DNA of 64,000 bases from Saccharopolyspora ipomoeae (GCF_029952525.1 NZ_JASAOF010000006.1:178975-242974); one strand, 5' to 3'. Counted from the stretch's first letter, positions 8,160-17,635 are shown. Numbers and translations: made by a program. Notes: generated by a model not told the origin, from the letters alone.

Positions 8160-11129
8160 ATGCGGTTCGAAGTTCTTGGACCGATTCGGATGATCGACGG
8201 GGGTTCGACAGCACCGCTGACCGGCGCGTTGCGACGCCACCTGCTGGCCGTGCTGCTGGCCCGCGCCAACGAACCGGTCCCGGTCACCGTTCTGCTGGAA
8301 GCGCTGTGGGGTGAGCCGGGCGAGCAGGGGGCGCGCCGACTCCAGGTCCACGTCCACCGGCTGCGCCGAGAGCTGGACGAACCCGACCGGCTCACCCACG
8401 GGCACGCCGGCTACTGCCTGCGCGTCGAGCCCGGCGAGCTCGACGCCGCGGTGTTCCGGGCGCTGCTCGACGAGGCCGCCGGGGAAGCGGACCCGGCCCG
8501 CGCGTCCGCCACCCTGCGGCGCGCGCTGGGGCTGTGGCGCGGCAGGCCCTACCAGGAGATCGACCTGCCCGAGGTCGCGGCCGAGGTGGAACGGCTCGGC
8601 GAGCAGCGGCTGCTGGCCGTCGAGGAGCTCTACGCCGCCGAGCTGCGCGCGGGCAGGCACGAGGCCGTCGCCGGTGAGCTGCTGGAGACCGTGCACCACC
8701 ACCCGCTGCGGGAACGGCTGCACGGGCTGCTCATGCTCGCCCTCTACCGCAGCGGACGGCAGGCCGAGGCGCTGTCGGCCTACCAGCACGCGCGCGAGGT
8801 CCTCAACGACGAGCTCGGACTCGACCCCGGCCCGGACCTGCGCGCGCTGCACGGCCAGATCCGCGCCGGGGAGGTCGTCGAGGTCTCCGCCCCAGCCGAG
8901 GTCCCGGCCCAACTCCCGCACTGCGCCACCGATTTCGTCGGTCGCGAGGTCGCGCTGTCCGAACTGGACCAGATCCTGGACGAGGGAACCCGCACCATCC
9001 CCATCGCGGTCATCGCAGGCACCGCCGGAGTCGGCAAGACCTCGCTGGCGCTGCGCTGGGCGCACCGGGTGAAGAGCCGCTTCCCGGACGGCCAGCTGCA
9101 CGCCGACCTGCGCGGCTTCGGCACCGACACCCCGGCCGAGCCAGGCGACGTGCTCGCCGGTTGGCTGCGGGCGCTGGGCGTCGACGGCAAGGACGTGCCG
9201 CTGAACGTGGCCGAACGCGGTGCCCGGCTGCGCAGCCTGCTCGACGGGAAGCGGGTGCTGCTGGTGCTCGACAACGCCGTCAGCGCCGACCAGGTGCGCC
9301 CGCTGCTGCCCGGGAACGCCCACTGCGCGGTGCTGATCACCAGCCGCGACCAGCTCAACGGCCTGGTCGTCGGTCAGGGCGCGCAGCGGGTCGAGCTGGA
9401 CCGGATGACCGTCCACGAGGCGCGGTTGCTGCTCAAGGAACTGCTCGGGGACCTCGTCACCGACTCCGACGCCGTCGACGAGCTCATCGAGTGCTGCGCC
9501 CGGCTGCCGCTGGCGCTGCGCATCGCCGCCGAACGGGTCCGGCGGAACCGCAAGCGCGGCATCGACCAGACCGTCGCCGAGTTCGGCTGCGCCCAGGCGC
9601 GGCTGGACCTGCTCGACAGCGGTGACCCGCAGGCGTGCGTGCGGACCATATTCGCGGCCTCCTACCGGAACCTGTCGGAGACCGAGGCCCGGCTGTTCCG
9701 GCTGATCGGGCTGCACCCGGGCCACGAGGTCGACGCCCACTCGCTGACCGCGCTGGCCGGGGACGGCGACGTCCGCGCCACCCGGCGCGGGCTGGCGGAA
9801 CTGGCCCGCGCGCACCTGGTGGAGGAGGTCGGGGACAAGCGGGTCCGGCTGCACGACCTGCTGGCCACCTACGCCGAGGAGCTGTGCGAGCTCACCGAGA
9901 CCGCCGCCGAGCGGCGGGACGCGCTGCGGCGGCTCTACGACTACTTCCTGCAGGCGGCCACCGCCGCGACCGGCTTACTCGCGCCCGGAGCGCTGCCCGA
10001 ACGCGACACCGGCTACGAGATCCCGGCGATGCGCGACCACGAGGACGCGGCCGGCTGGCTGGACGCCAAGCTTGAGACCATGACGCGCATCGCCGAGACG
10101 GTCGACGGCGAATTCGCCCACTACGCCGTCGATTTCGCCGTCGTGCTCGACGCCGCGCTCGACTTCGGCTGGCACGTCGACGAAGCCGAGCGGCTCCACG
10201 GCCGGGCCTGCGAGATCGCCCACCGCACCGGCGACCGGGCCGCCGAGGGCATCGTGCTGCGCGGGCTCGGCATCGCGCACTTCCGGCGCAACCGGTTCGA
10301 GTCGGCGCGACGCCTGCTGGAGGAGGCGCTGGAACTGGCCGACGGGCCGGGGGCGACGGCGACGGTGCTGCTGAGCCTGGGAGAGGTGTGCGTGTTCACC
10401 GGCCACACCGAGAGCGCGCTGGAACACCTGCGGCGCTCAGCCCGGCTGTACCAGCAGGCGGGGCTGCGGCTGCTGGGACTGCGGCCGATGATCTGCATGG
10501 GGCGGTTGCACCGCAGGTGGGGGCGCCACGAGGCGTCGCTGATCTGCCTGCAGGAGGCCTCGCGGGTGGCCGCCGCGCACGGCTACCGGCCCGCCGAGGC
10601 CGACGCGTCCTACGCGCTGGCCGGTCTGCACCGCGACGCCGGCCGCTACGCCGAGGCCGCCGAGCACGCCGAGCGGGCTCTGGTGCTGGCCCGCCGCACC
10701 CGGTTCCGGTTCCTGGAGGGCATGGCCCTGCACCGGTTGGGCACCATCCGCCGCTGCCTCGGCGACTACCCGCAGGCGCTGGAGAGCCACCGCGCGACGC
10801 TGGTGTTCGCCCGCCAGATGCGGTCGGCGACGATGGAGGCGATGGCGCTGACCGCCACGGCCGAGACGCACGCGGCGATGGGCGACGACGTCGAGGCCAC
10901 CCGCTGCCTGCTGCACGCGCTCGGCGTCGCCAACAGCGGCCCCAGCCACTACGTGCGGGCCCGCGCCCACACCGGTCTCGGTGATCTGCACCGCGCGGCG
11001 GGACGGCACGACTCGGCCCGGCGCCACTGGGAGACCGCCGTCCGGATCTACGAGGCCCTGGACGCGCCCGAGGCCGGTGAACTGCGGCGGAGGCTGAGCG
11101 AGGTGATCACGCCGCGCGTGCCCTGCTGA
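8160..11129 (+). CDS. SARP/AfsR-type transcriptional regulator with NB-ARC and TPR domains
   Basis: A 989-residue regulator. Residues 1-95 form an OmpR-like winged-helix DNA-binding domain (MRFEVLGPIR start, RRHLLAVLLARAN) and about 95-245 the bacterial transcriptional activator domain. An NB-ARC ATPase follows, with Walker A AGTAGVGKTS near 286 and Walker B-like LLVLDNA near 363. The last 300 or so residues are TPR-like helical repeats. This is the layout of AfsR and large SARPs, which activate secondary-metabolism promoters in response to nucleotide or protein signals. The ATG at 8160 follows GGGGGAAGC. Its 3' end overlaps the convergent permease gene by 23 bases. No biosynthetic cluster adjoins it, so it may be a global regulator. 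Confidence 0.92.
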   Translation: MRFEVLGPIRMIDGGSTAPLTGALRRHLLAVLLARANEPVPVTVLLEALWGEPGEQGARRLQVHVHRLRRELDEPDRLTHGHAGYCLRVEPGELDAAVFRALLDEAAGEADPARASATLRRALGLWRGRPYQEIDLPEVAAEVERLGEQRLLAVEELYAAELRAGRHEAVAGELLETVHHHPLRERLHGLLMLALYRSGRQAEALSAYQHAREVLNDELGLDPGPDLRALHGQIRAGEVVEVSAPAEVPAQLPHCATDFVGREVALSELDQILDEGTRTIPIAVIAGTAGVGKTSLALRWAHRVKSRFPDGQLHADLRGFGTDTPAEPGDVLAGWLRALGVDGKDVPLNVAERGARLRSLLDGKRVLLVLDNAVSADQVRPLLPGNAHCAVLITSRDQLNGLVVGQGAQRVELDRMTVHEARLLLKELLGDLVTDSDAVDELIECCARLPLALRIAAERVRRNRKRGIDQTVAEFGCAQARLDLLDSGDPQACVRTIFAASYRNLSETEARLFRLIGLHPGHEVDAHSLTALAGDGDVRATRRGLAELARAHLVEEVGDKRVRLHDLLATYAEELCELTETAAERRDALRRLYDYFLQAATAATGLLAPGALPERDTGYEIPAMRDHEDAAGWLDAKLETMTRIAETVDGEFAHYAVDFAVVLDAALDFGWHVDEAERLHGRACEIAHRTGDRAAEGIVLRGLGIAHFRRNRFESARRLLEEALELADGPGATATVLLSLGEVCVFTGHTESALEHLRRSARLYQQAGLRLLGLRPMICMGRLHRRWGRHEASLICLQEASRVAAAHGYRPAEADASYALAGLHRDAGRYAEAAEHAERALVLARRTRFRFLEGMALHRLGTIRRCLGDYPQALESHRATLVFARQMRSATMEAMALTATAETHAAMGDDVEATRCLLHALGVANSGPSHYVRARAHTGLGDLHRAAGRHDSARRHWETAVRIYEALDAPEAGELRRRLSEVITPRVPC

Positions 11130-12354
11130 CCAGGCGGCCGACCAGGCCGATCGCGAACACCCCGAGCCCGACGGCCACCGAGGTCCACGGCAGGGTCGCG
11201 GCCAGCAGCAGGCACCCGGTCAGGCCCGCGACGTTGAGCGCCTTCGGCCAGCGGCGCTCCGAGGCCGGTTGGGTGAACGCCGAGGCGTTGGCGATGGCGT
11301 AGTACACCAGCACGCCGAAGCTGGAGAAGCCGATCACCCCGCGCAGGTCGGTGGTCAGCACCAGCGCGATCACCACCGCGGCGAGGGTGAGCTCGGCGTG
11401 GTGCGGCACCTGGAACCTCGGGTGCACGGCCGCCAGGAACCGCGGCAGGTCGCCCTCCCGCGCCATCGCCAGACCCGTGCGGCCGACACCGGCGATCAGC
11501 GCCAGCAGCGCGCCGAGGCTGGCGGTCGCCGCGCCGAACCGCACCACCGGAGCCAGCCCCGGGTGCCCGGCTGCGGTGAGCGCGTCGGCCAGCGGAGCGG
11601 TGCTGGTCGCCAGCTCGTGCGGACCGAGCACCCCGAGCACGGCCAGTCCCACGCCCACGTAGACCACTGCGGCGATCGGCAGCGCCAGCAGGATCGCGCG
11701 CGGGATCGTGCGCGCCGGATCGCGCACCTCTTCGCCGAGCGTCGCGATGCGCGCGTACCCGGCGAAGGCGAAGAACAGCAGCCCGGCGGCCTGCAGCACG
11801 CCGAGCGGACCGTGCGGCAGCCAGTCGGGCGGCCCGCCGGTTCCGGCGGCCGGTGCGCTCAGCGCGGCGAAGCCGACGAGCACCAGCAGCACCACGACCA
11901 GCAGGGCGCGGGTCAGCTGAGCGGTGCGGGTGATGCCCACGCAGTTCACCGCCGCCAGCGCCGCCACGGCCAGCGCGGCGGCCGGGCGCTCGAAACCCGG
12001 GGCCGCGTAGGCGGCGAACGTCAGCGCCATCGCCGCGCAGCTGGCCGTCTTGCCGATCACGAAGCCCCAGCCCGCGGTGAACCCCCACCAGTGACCCAGC
12101 CGCGCCCGCCCGTAGACGTAGGTTCCGCCGGACGCCGGGTGCACCGCGGCCAGCTGCGCCGAGCTCGTCGCGTTGCAGTAGGCGATGAACCCGGCGATGA
12201 CCAGTGAGAGCAGCAGACCGCTCCCGGCGGCGGCAGCGGCCGGGGCGAACACCGCGAACACCCCGGCACCCAGCATCGAGCCGAGACCGATCGCGGTCGC
12301 GTCCATCGTGCCCAGGCGCCGGGCCAGCGGAGCCCCCGGCTGGTTCGTCGTCAC
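11107..12354 (-). CDS. APC-family amino acid/amine permease
   Basis: A 415-residue membrane protein with about 12 hydrophobic segments. The first helix carries the APC signature GLGSMLGAGVFA near residues 23-34 (the unwound GxG substrate site) and a later loop has EEVRDPARTIPRAI, a strong family marker. It imports an amino acid, amine or related compound, probably by proton symport. The frame starts at a GTG at 12354; an ATG fifteen residues inside (MDATAIGLG) is also possible and neither has a strong ribosome-binding site. It is convergent with the SARP gene and faces away from it, so no functional link is evident. The P450 block upstream runs in the same direction, after a gap of 114 bases. 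Confidence 0.85.
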   Translation of the reverse strand: MTTNQPGAPLARRLGTMDATAIGLGSMLGAGVFAVFAPAAAAAGSGLLLSLVIAGFIAYCNATSSAQLAAVHPASGGTYVYGRARLGHWWGFTAGWGFVIGKTASCAAMALTFAAYAAPGFERPAAALAVAALAAVNCVGITRTAQLTRALLVVVLLVLVGFAALSAPAAGTGGPPDWLPHGPLGVLQAAGLLFFAFAGYARIATLGEEVRDPARTIPRAILLALPIAAVVYVGVGLAVLGVLGPHELATSTAPLADALTAAGHPGLAPVVRFGAATASLGALLALIAGVGRTGLAMAREGDLPRFLAAVHPRFQVPHHAELTLAAVVIALVLTTDLRGVIGFSSFGVLVYYAIANASAFTQPASERRWPKALNVAGLTGCLLLAATLPWTSVAVGLGVFAIGLVGRLVSRARAA

Positions 12355-12468
12355 GCCGGGGACAGTAGATCAGCGGTGCGCGGTGAGGAAGTGCGCGGGA
12401 ACGCGCGCGTCGGCCACCGGTGACCCGCCCCGGTGCTCGGCGGAGGAGTCCTGTCCGGACCGGCGACG

Positions 12469-13659
12469 TCATGAGGTCGTGAACCGCAGCGGCAGCGAGC
12501 TCCACGCGCGCAGCGTGTTGTTCAGGTGGCGCACCGGTCGGCCCGCGAGCCGGATGCCGGTGACGCGACGCGCCAACGCCGTCAGCAGCGCCTCGGACTC
12601 CAGCCGGGCGATGTGCTGACCGACGCACTGGTGCAGGCCCATCCCGAACCCGACGTGCCCGGACGGGTCGCGGCCCGGGTCGAAGACGTCGGGGTCCTGC
12701 CAGCGGCGCGGGTCGCGGTTGGCGGAGGCCAGCGACAGCAGCACCTTCGTCCCCGCGGGTAGTCGTTCGCCTCCGAGTTCGACCGGTTCGGCGGTGGTGC
12801 GGAAGAACGTCTGCACCGGCGATTCCCAGCGCACGGCCTCGTCGAAGGCCGCGCGGGCCCGCTCCGGGCGTTCGCGCAGCAGCGCCCACTGCTCGGGGTG
12901 GGTGGCGAAGGCGTGCAGCACGGCCCCGATGCCGTGCACGGTGGTGTCCACCCCGGCGGTGAGCAGCGAGCGGACCACCAGCGGTGCCTGCTCGGGGGTG
13001 ATCTCGCCTCGATCGGCCTCCGCCCAGATCTGCGCGCCGAAACCGCCCGGGGCCAGCGATTCCCGCCGGCACTGGTCGCCGACCCAGGCCGCGTGCTCGG
13101 CGACGCCGTCGGCTCCGCGCTGGACGAGCTCGTTGTGCGGGCCGAAGGCGTTGAAGGCGAAATCGCCGTAGGGCAGCAGGTGTTCGCGGCCGTGCGGGGA
13201 GAGCCCGACGGCGTCGGGGAACACCCGCAGCGGGAACACCTCGGCCAGGTCGGTCACCCCGTCCAGCTCTCCGTCGCGGACGACCTCGTCGACGAGCGCT
13301 TCGGCGTCGTCGTACCACGACTGGCGCAACCGTCGCAGCGCGCGCGGCCCGAGCAGGCGGCTGAGCACAGCCCGGGGCGCGTCGTGGTGCGGCGGGTCGG
13401 CTTCCAGCAGCAGGCTCGGCGGCCGCCAGGGCGGCTCGGTGCGGAAGTTCGCCACGCCCACCCCGGCACCGGACTGGAAGCGCTGCCAGTCGGTGAGCGT
13501 CGCGCGGACCTCGTCGTAGCGGCCCAGTGCGCAGGCGTCGTAGCGCTCCAGGAACACGATCGGACCCGCCTCGCGCAACCACGCGTGCCACGGCAGCGGG
13601 TCGGCGAGCACCTCGGGGCTGAACGGATCGACGTCCGACACCGGAGTTCTCCCTGTCAT
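12469..13659 (-). CDS. cytochrome P450, CYP199-like
   Basis: A 396-residue soluble bacterial P450. Visible marks are the I-helix AGVDTT, the ExxR motif in EAVRW, and the heme-binding loop FGMGLHQCVG around residues 335-345, where Cys is the thiolate ligand. The stretch ANFRTEPPWRPPSLLLEADP near residue 70 closely recalls CYP199 enzymes, which hydroxylate or O-demethylate para-substituted benzoic acids. The gene begins 11 bases downstream of a phthalate-type reductase gene, so the pair probably forms a complete electron-transfer system. The assignment to CYP199 rests on remembered motif similarity and needs a P450 tree. The context fits aromatic acid catabolism. Confidence 0.88.
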   Translation of the reverse strand: MTGRTPVSDVDPFSPEVLADPLPWHAWLREAGPIVFLERYDACALGRYDEVRATLTDWQRFQSGAGVGVANFRTEPPWRPPSLLLEADPPHHDAPRAVLSRLLGPRALRRLRQSWYDDAEALVDEVVRDGELDGVTDLAEVFPLRVFPDAVGLSPHGREHLLPYGDFAFNAFGPHNELVQRGADGVAEHAAWVGDQCRRESLAPGGFGAQIWAEADRGEITPEQAPLVVRSLLTAGVDTTVHGIGAVLHAFATHPEQWALLRERPERARAAFDEAVRWESPVQTFFRTTAEPVELGGERLPAGTKVLLSLASANRDPRRWQDPDVFDPGRDPSGHVGFGMGLHQCVGQHIARLESEALLTALARRVTGIRLAGRPVRHLNNTLRAWSSLPLRFTTS

Positions 13660-13670
13660 GGCAGTCCCTT

Positions 13671-14573
13671 TCAGAGGTCGAGGACCAGGCGGTCGGAGCG
13701 GGCGCGGGAGACGCACGGGAACAGGCGGTCGCCGCGCTCGCGCTCGACGTCGTCCAGCAGCGAGTCGCGGTGATCGGGTTCGCCGTCGAGGACGTCGGTC
13801 TCGCAGGTCCCGCAGATTCCCTGACCGCAGGAGGACAGCAGGCTCGCCCCGGCCGCCCGCACCGCGTCGAGCAGCGAGGTGCCGGGCTCGACGGTCACGG
13901 ACCCACCCGAGCGGGCCAGCTGGACGGTGAACGGCCGGTCCTCGCTCGCTGCAACGGGTTTCGCGGCGAAGCGCTCCGTGCGCAACCGGTCGCCGTACGC
14001 GCGCCCGGCGGCGTCGATCAGTGGAGCCGGGCCGCAGCAGTAGACCGCGCAGCCCTCCTCGGCGGCGGGCAGGTCGAGCAGACCGACCTCGTCCTGCGGA
14101 GCCACCCGCACGCGCTCGTCGTCGAGCTCGTCGAGGAAGGCCATCGACGCGCGCCGCCTGCCGCCGTAGAGCAGCCGCCACCGAGCGCCGAGCCGTTCGG
14201 CCGCCGCCAGCATCGGCAGGATCGGCGTGATCCCGATCCCTCCCGCGATGAACAGGTGCTCGGCTGCCGGGACGAGCCGGAAGTGGTTGCGCGGACCCCC
14301 GATCGCGATCTCAGCGCCCTCGGCGAGCTCGTCGTGCACGAAGGCCGAACCGCCGCGCCCGCGGGGTTCGCGCAGCACGGCGACGCGATAGGCGTGGGCG
14401 TCCCACCGGTCGCCGCACAACGAGTACTGCCGGGTCATGCCGTTGGGCAGCACGAGGTCGACGTGCGATCCCGGCGTCCAGTCCGGGAGCCGCAGGCCCC
14501 GCGGATGTTCCAACCGCAACGCCACGACGTCCTCGGCCACCTGCTCCTTGGCGGTCACGCGCACCCGATCCAT
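13671..14573 (-). CDS. phthalate dioxygenase reductase-type (VanB-like) flavin/2Fe-2S reductase
   Basis: A 300-residue single-chain reductase with the order flavin domain (RQYSLCG at 48-54), NAD(P)H domain (GGIGITPILP at 111-120, YCCGP at 178-182) and C-terminal plant-type 2Fe-2S ferredoxin with Cys249, Cys254, Cys257 and Cys287. This order is diagnostic of the phthalate oxygenase reductase family, which uses FMN. It would pass electrons from NADH to the P450 encoded just downstream. Most CYP199 systems use separate ferredoxin and reductase proteins, so a fused reductase beside such a P450 is noteworthy. The ATG is preceded by a GGGAG site. Confidence 0.88.
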   Translation of the reverse strand: MDRVRVTAKEQVAEDVVALRLEHPRGLRLPDWTPGSHVDLVLPNGMTRQYSLCGDRWDAHAYRVAVLREPRGRGGSAFVHDELAEGAEIAIGGPRNHFRLVPAAEHLFIAGGIGITPILPMLAAAERLGARWRLLYGGRRRASMAFLDELDDERVRVAPQDEVGLLDLPAAEEGCAVYCCGPAPLIDAAGRAYGDRLRTERFAAKPVAASEDRPFTVQLARSGGSVTVEPGTSLLDAVRAAGASLLSSCGQGICGTCETDVLDGEPDHRDSLLDDVERERGDRLFPCVSRARSDRLVLDL

Positions 14574-14639
14574 TCCCGGCGCTCCCTTCGTCGTGCCGAC
14601 GAGAGTGCGGACCCGGTCACCGCGGGCGCGAGCGCGTTC

Positions 14640-15401
14640 TCATTGAACGAGCGTTCCTCGCCGCATCGCCCGGTCGACGGCGCGAGCGGTGGACTGCAGC
14701 AGCGCCACCCGCGACCACGCGTGCTCATCGTTGGGGATGACCAGGCTCAACGCGGCCACGACCCGCCCGTCCGCACCGCGCAGCGGTACCGCCGCACCGG
14801 TGGCGTCCGGGTGCACGTGCCCCGCGCAGAAGGCGAAGCCCCGGGTGCGCACCCGCGCGAGAACCGTGCGCAGCGCGTCGGCGTCGGTGATGGTCTCGGC
14901 CGTCATCGCGGGAAGCGGGCCCGACAGAACGCGTTCCTGCAGGTCGGGCGAGGAGTGGGCGAGCAGCACCTGACCGGCCGAGGACACGTGCAGCGGCAGC
15001 CGCCCGGCGATGCGGGTCAGGTTGACGACCGCGCGCGGTGCGCTGAGCCGCTCCACGAACAGCACCTCGTCGCCGTCGAGCACGCCCAGCTGGGCGCTGT
15101 GCCCGACCACCGCGTGCACGTCCTCCAGGAACGGCATCACCACGTCGCGCAGCCGCAGGGTGGGCGAGGCGCGCTGGGCGAGCTCCCACAGGCGCACCCC
15201 GATGCGGACCCGCCGCTGCTCGTCGCGGTGCAGCAGGCCGTGCCGGACCAGCTCGCCGACCAGCCGGCCCGCCGTCGGCAGCGGGAGGTCCGCGCGACGG
15301 CTGATGTCGGTGACCGTGAGCACGTGATCGTCGGGACCGAAGGCGTCGAGGATGCGCACCGCCCTGGTCAACACTGATTCCCCGCTCGGCGACCTTGCCA
15401 T
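14640..15401 (-). CDS. IclR-family transcriptional regulator
   Basis: A 253-residue regulator. An N-terminal winged helix (VLTRAVRILDAFG, then DISRRADLPLPTAGRLVGEL) is followed by an effector-binding IclR domain. Members usually control aromatic or short-chain acid catabolism and bind a pathway acid. It is divergent from the FAD monooxygenase gene and lies just upstream of the P450-reductase pair on the same strand, so it could control both directions. A second in-frame ATG at 15413 would add four residues, and neither start has a strong ribosome-binding site. A perfect inverted repeat in the divergent promoter is a candidate operator. Confidence 0.85.
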   Translation of the reverse strand: MARSPSGESVLTRAVRILDAFGPDDHVLTVTDISRRADLPLPTAGRLVGELVRHGLLHRDEQRRVRIGVRLWELAQRASPTLRLRDVVMPFLEDVHAVVGHSAQLGVLDGDEVLFVERLSAPRAVVNLTRIAGRLPLHVSSAGQVLLAHSSPDLQERVLSGPLPAMTAETITDADALRTVLARVRTRGFAFCAGHVHPDATGAAVPLRGADGRVVAALSLVIPNDEHAWSRVALLQSTARAVDRAMRRGTLVQ

Positions 15402-15440
15402 GCCGGACAGCATGCGCACACCGGACACCGATGTCGAGCC

Positions 15441-15457
15441 GGTCGAAGCGCTCGACC
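15441..15457. promoter_or_regulatory. inverted repeat between iclR-like gene and monooxygenase gene
   Basis: GGTCGA-n5-TCGACC, a perfect 17-base inverted repeat, 40 bases upstream of the regulator start and about 100 bases before the monooxygenase. Its position suits an IclR operator. There is no direct evidence. Confidence 0.4.
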
Positions 15458-15558
15458 ATCGCCGTCGCGAATACCAGGCATAGCCACGCCGCGCTTCCCC
15501 GATCACCGGCGGTCGGCAACCCTGGAAGGGCAACACCCCCTTCACCTCGGAGAAACCC

Positions 15559-16674
15559 ATGACGACGCGGAACGTGCTGGTGGTCGGCGCGGGATCGGCC
15601 GGCACCGCGACCGCGATCCTGCTCGCCGAAGGGGGATGGGAGGTCGAGATCGCCGAGGCGCGCCCGTCGGTGTCCGCCGTCGGATCCGGGATCACGTTGC
15701 AGGGCAACGCGCTTCGCGTCCTCGACCAGGTCGGGGCGTGGGAGCGGCTCAGCGGTTACCGGTTCGACGGGCTGGGCCTGCGCGCTCCCGACGGCACGCT
15801 GCTCACCGAGGTCGACGACGTGCGCACCGGCGGGCCCGACCTGCCCGCGACTCTCGGCGCTCACCGGCCCGAGCTGGCGCGGGTGCTCGTCGAACGCGCC
15901 GCCGAAGCGGGCGCGGCGGTGCGCTTCGGCAGGCCGGTGACCGGGCTGGATCAGGACGACGACGTCGTGCGGGTGACCTTCGGCGACGGCGGAACCGGTC
16001 GCTACGACCTGGTCGTCGGCGCGGACGGTGTCCGCTCCACCACGCGCGAGCTGCTGGGCATCGACGCCGCGACCCGCGCCACCGGCATGGGCATCTGGCG
16101 GGCCTTCACCCGGCGCCCCGAGTCGATCACCCGCACGGAGCTCTACTACGGCGGGCACTGCTACATCGCCGGGTATTGCCCGACCGGCGAGTCCGACATG
16201 TACGCCTACCTGGTCGAGGACGCCCGCGACCGCTCCGATCTCACGCCCGAGCAGTCGCTGGAGGTCGTGCGGGACCTCGCCTCGCACTACGGCGGACCGT
16301 GGTGGGAGATCCGCGACGGGCTCACCGACGCGAACGCCGTCCACCACACGTGGTTCGAGACCCACCTGCTCGACGCGCCCTGGCACCGGGGCCGCGTGGT
16401 GCTCGCCGGCGACGCCGCGCACACCTGCCCGCCCACCATCGCCCAGGGCGCCGCCCAGGCGCTGGAGGACGCCTCGGTGCTCGCCGAGCTCCTGCTGGCC
16501 GCGGGCACCGTCGACGACGAAGTGCTCACCGCCTACGCCGAGCGGCGCCACCCGCGCGCCAAGACCGTCGTCGACGCCTCCAACCAGCTCGGGCAGTGGC
16601 TCCTCGACGGCGAGCGCGGCGACGTCCCGGGACTGCTCGACGAGGTCACGACCCTGCTCACCCAACCCGCCTAG
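15559..16674 (+). CDS. FAD-dependent aromatic monooxygenase (PHBH/salicylate hydroxylase-like)
   Basis: A 371-residue class A flavoprotein monooxygenase. The FAD-binding GAGSAG lies at residues 10-15, the DG motif in VVGADGVRS near 155, and the GD motif in VVLAGDAAHTCPP near 280, followed by the helix QGAAQALEDA. Such enzymes hydroxylate activated aromatic rings with NAD(P)H and O2; relatives include 3-hydroxybenzoate 6-hydroxylase and salicylate hydroxylase. The ATG follows a GGAGAAACCC site. A FAA-type hydrolase gene begins 31 bases after its stop, consistent with one catabolic operon. The ring-cleavage dioxygenase expected between these steps is not in the window. Confidence 0.87.
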   Translation: MTTRNVLVVGAGSAGTATAILLAEGGWEVEIAEARPSVSAVGSGITLQGNALRVLDQVGAWERLSGYRFDGLGLRAPDGTLLTEVDDVRTGGPDLPATLGAHRPELARVLVERAAEAGAAVRFGRPVTGLDQDDDVVRVTFGDGGTGRYDLVVGADGVRSTTRELLGIDAATRATGMGIWRAFTRRPESITRTELYYGGHCYIAGYCPTGESDMYAYLVEDARDRSDLTPEQSLEVVRDLASHYGGPWWEIRDGLTDANAVHHTWFETHLLDAPWHRGRVVLAGDAAHTCPPTIAQGAAQALEDASVLAELLLAAGTVDDEVLTAYAERRHPRAKTVVDASNQLGQWLLDGERGDVPGLLDEVTTLLTQPA

Positions 16675-16705
16675 AGGTCGCCGCATCCTGCGCCGGAGGA
16701 ATCAC

Positions 16706-17635
16706 ATGCGATTCGCCACAGCCCGCCACGACGGAACCCGGCTCAGCGGGGTCGTCGACGGCGAGACGTTCCACCCGCTGCCCGCCCCGCTGCTGGAACT
16801 GCTGCGCTCCCAACGCCTTCCCGAGGCCGGGGTGCGGGCGCTGGCCGAGCCGGGCGTGCCGCTGGCCGAGGTGGAGCTGCGGGCGCCGCTGGAACCCGCG
16901 ACGGTGCGCGACTTCGTCGCCTTCGAGGAGCACGTCGAGGGCATGACCGGAGGTGCCATCGCACCGGAGTGGTACGCGGCGCCGACGTTCTACTTCACCA
17001 ACCCGCACGCGATCACCGGTCCGTTCGACGACGTCGCGATCCCGCCCGGCTGCCGCCGGATGGACTTCGAGCTGGAGGTCGCCGCCGTCATCGGGCGCCC
17101 CGGTCGCGACCTCGCACCGGAGCAGGCGCGCGAGCACATCATCGGCTACACGATCTTCAACGACTGGTCGGCCCGCGACCTGCAGTCCGCCGAGATGAAG
17201 GTGGGCCTCGGCCCGGCCAAGGGCAAGGACTTCGCCACCACCCTCGGCCCGGTCCTGGTCACCGCCGACGAGCTCGACGCCCACCGGGACGCCGACGGCT
17301 TCCTGCGGCTGCCGATGAGCGTGTCGGTCAACGGCGAGCGGATCGGCCACGACCTGCTGTCCAACATGGGCTGGCCCTTCGAGGAACTCGTCTCCTACGC
17401 CTCGCGCGGTACCGAGGTCCGGCCCGGCGACGTGCTGGGCTCCGGGACCTGCGGCAACGGCGGCTGCCTCGGCGAGCTGTGGGGCAGGCCCGACCGGGAG
17501 GACCCGCCGCCGCTGCAGCCCGGCGACGTCGTCGAGATGACCGTCGAGGGCATCGGGACGATCCGCAACCGCGTCACCGCGGGCCACGACCTCCCGCCGG
17601 TGCGTCCCGCGCGGAAGCGCCCGCGCGACCGCTAG
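16706..17635 (+). CDS. fumarylacetoacetate hydrolase-family protein
   Basis: A 309-residue FAH-family enzyme. An N-terminal lobe is followed by the catalytic fold with FELEVAAVIG, GYTIFNDWSARDLQ and KGKDFATTLGP. These hold the metal-binding acidic residues and the loop Lys/Asp seen in fumarylpyruvate and acylpyruvate hydrolases. Near 460 in the gene's 3' half, GSGTCGNGG is the conserved GTGTxxG-type turn. It would cleave or decarboxylate a ring-fission product of the aromatic pathway encoded alongside. GGAGGAATCAC precedes the ATG. The stop overlaps the convergent YitT gene by four bases. Specific chemistry (hydrolase, hydratase or decarboxylase) cannot be settled from sequence. Confidence 0.87.
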   Translation: MRFATARHDGTRLSGVVDGETFHPLPAPLLELLRSQRLPEAGVRALAEPGVPLAEVELRAPLEPATVRDFVAFEEHVEGMTGGAIAPEWYAAPTFYFTNPHAITGPFDDVAIPPGCRRMDFELEVAAVIGRPGRDLAPEQAREHIIGYTIFNDWSARDLQSAEMKVGLGPAKGKDFATTLGPVLVTADELDAHRDADGFLRLPMSVSVNGERIGHDLLSNMGWPFEELVSYASRGTEVRPGDVLGSGTCGNGGCLGELWGRPDREDPPPLQPGDVVEMTVEGIGTIRNRVTAGHDLPPVRPARKRPRDR

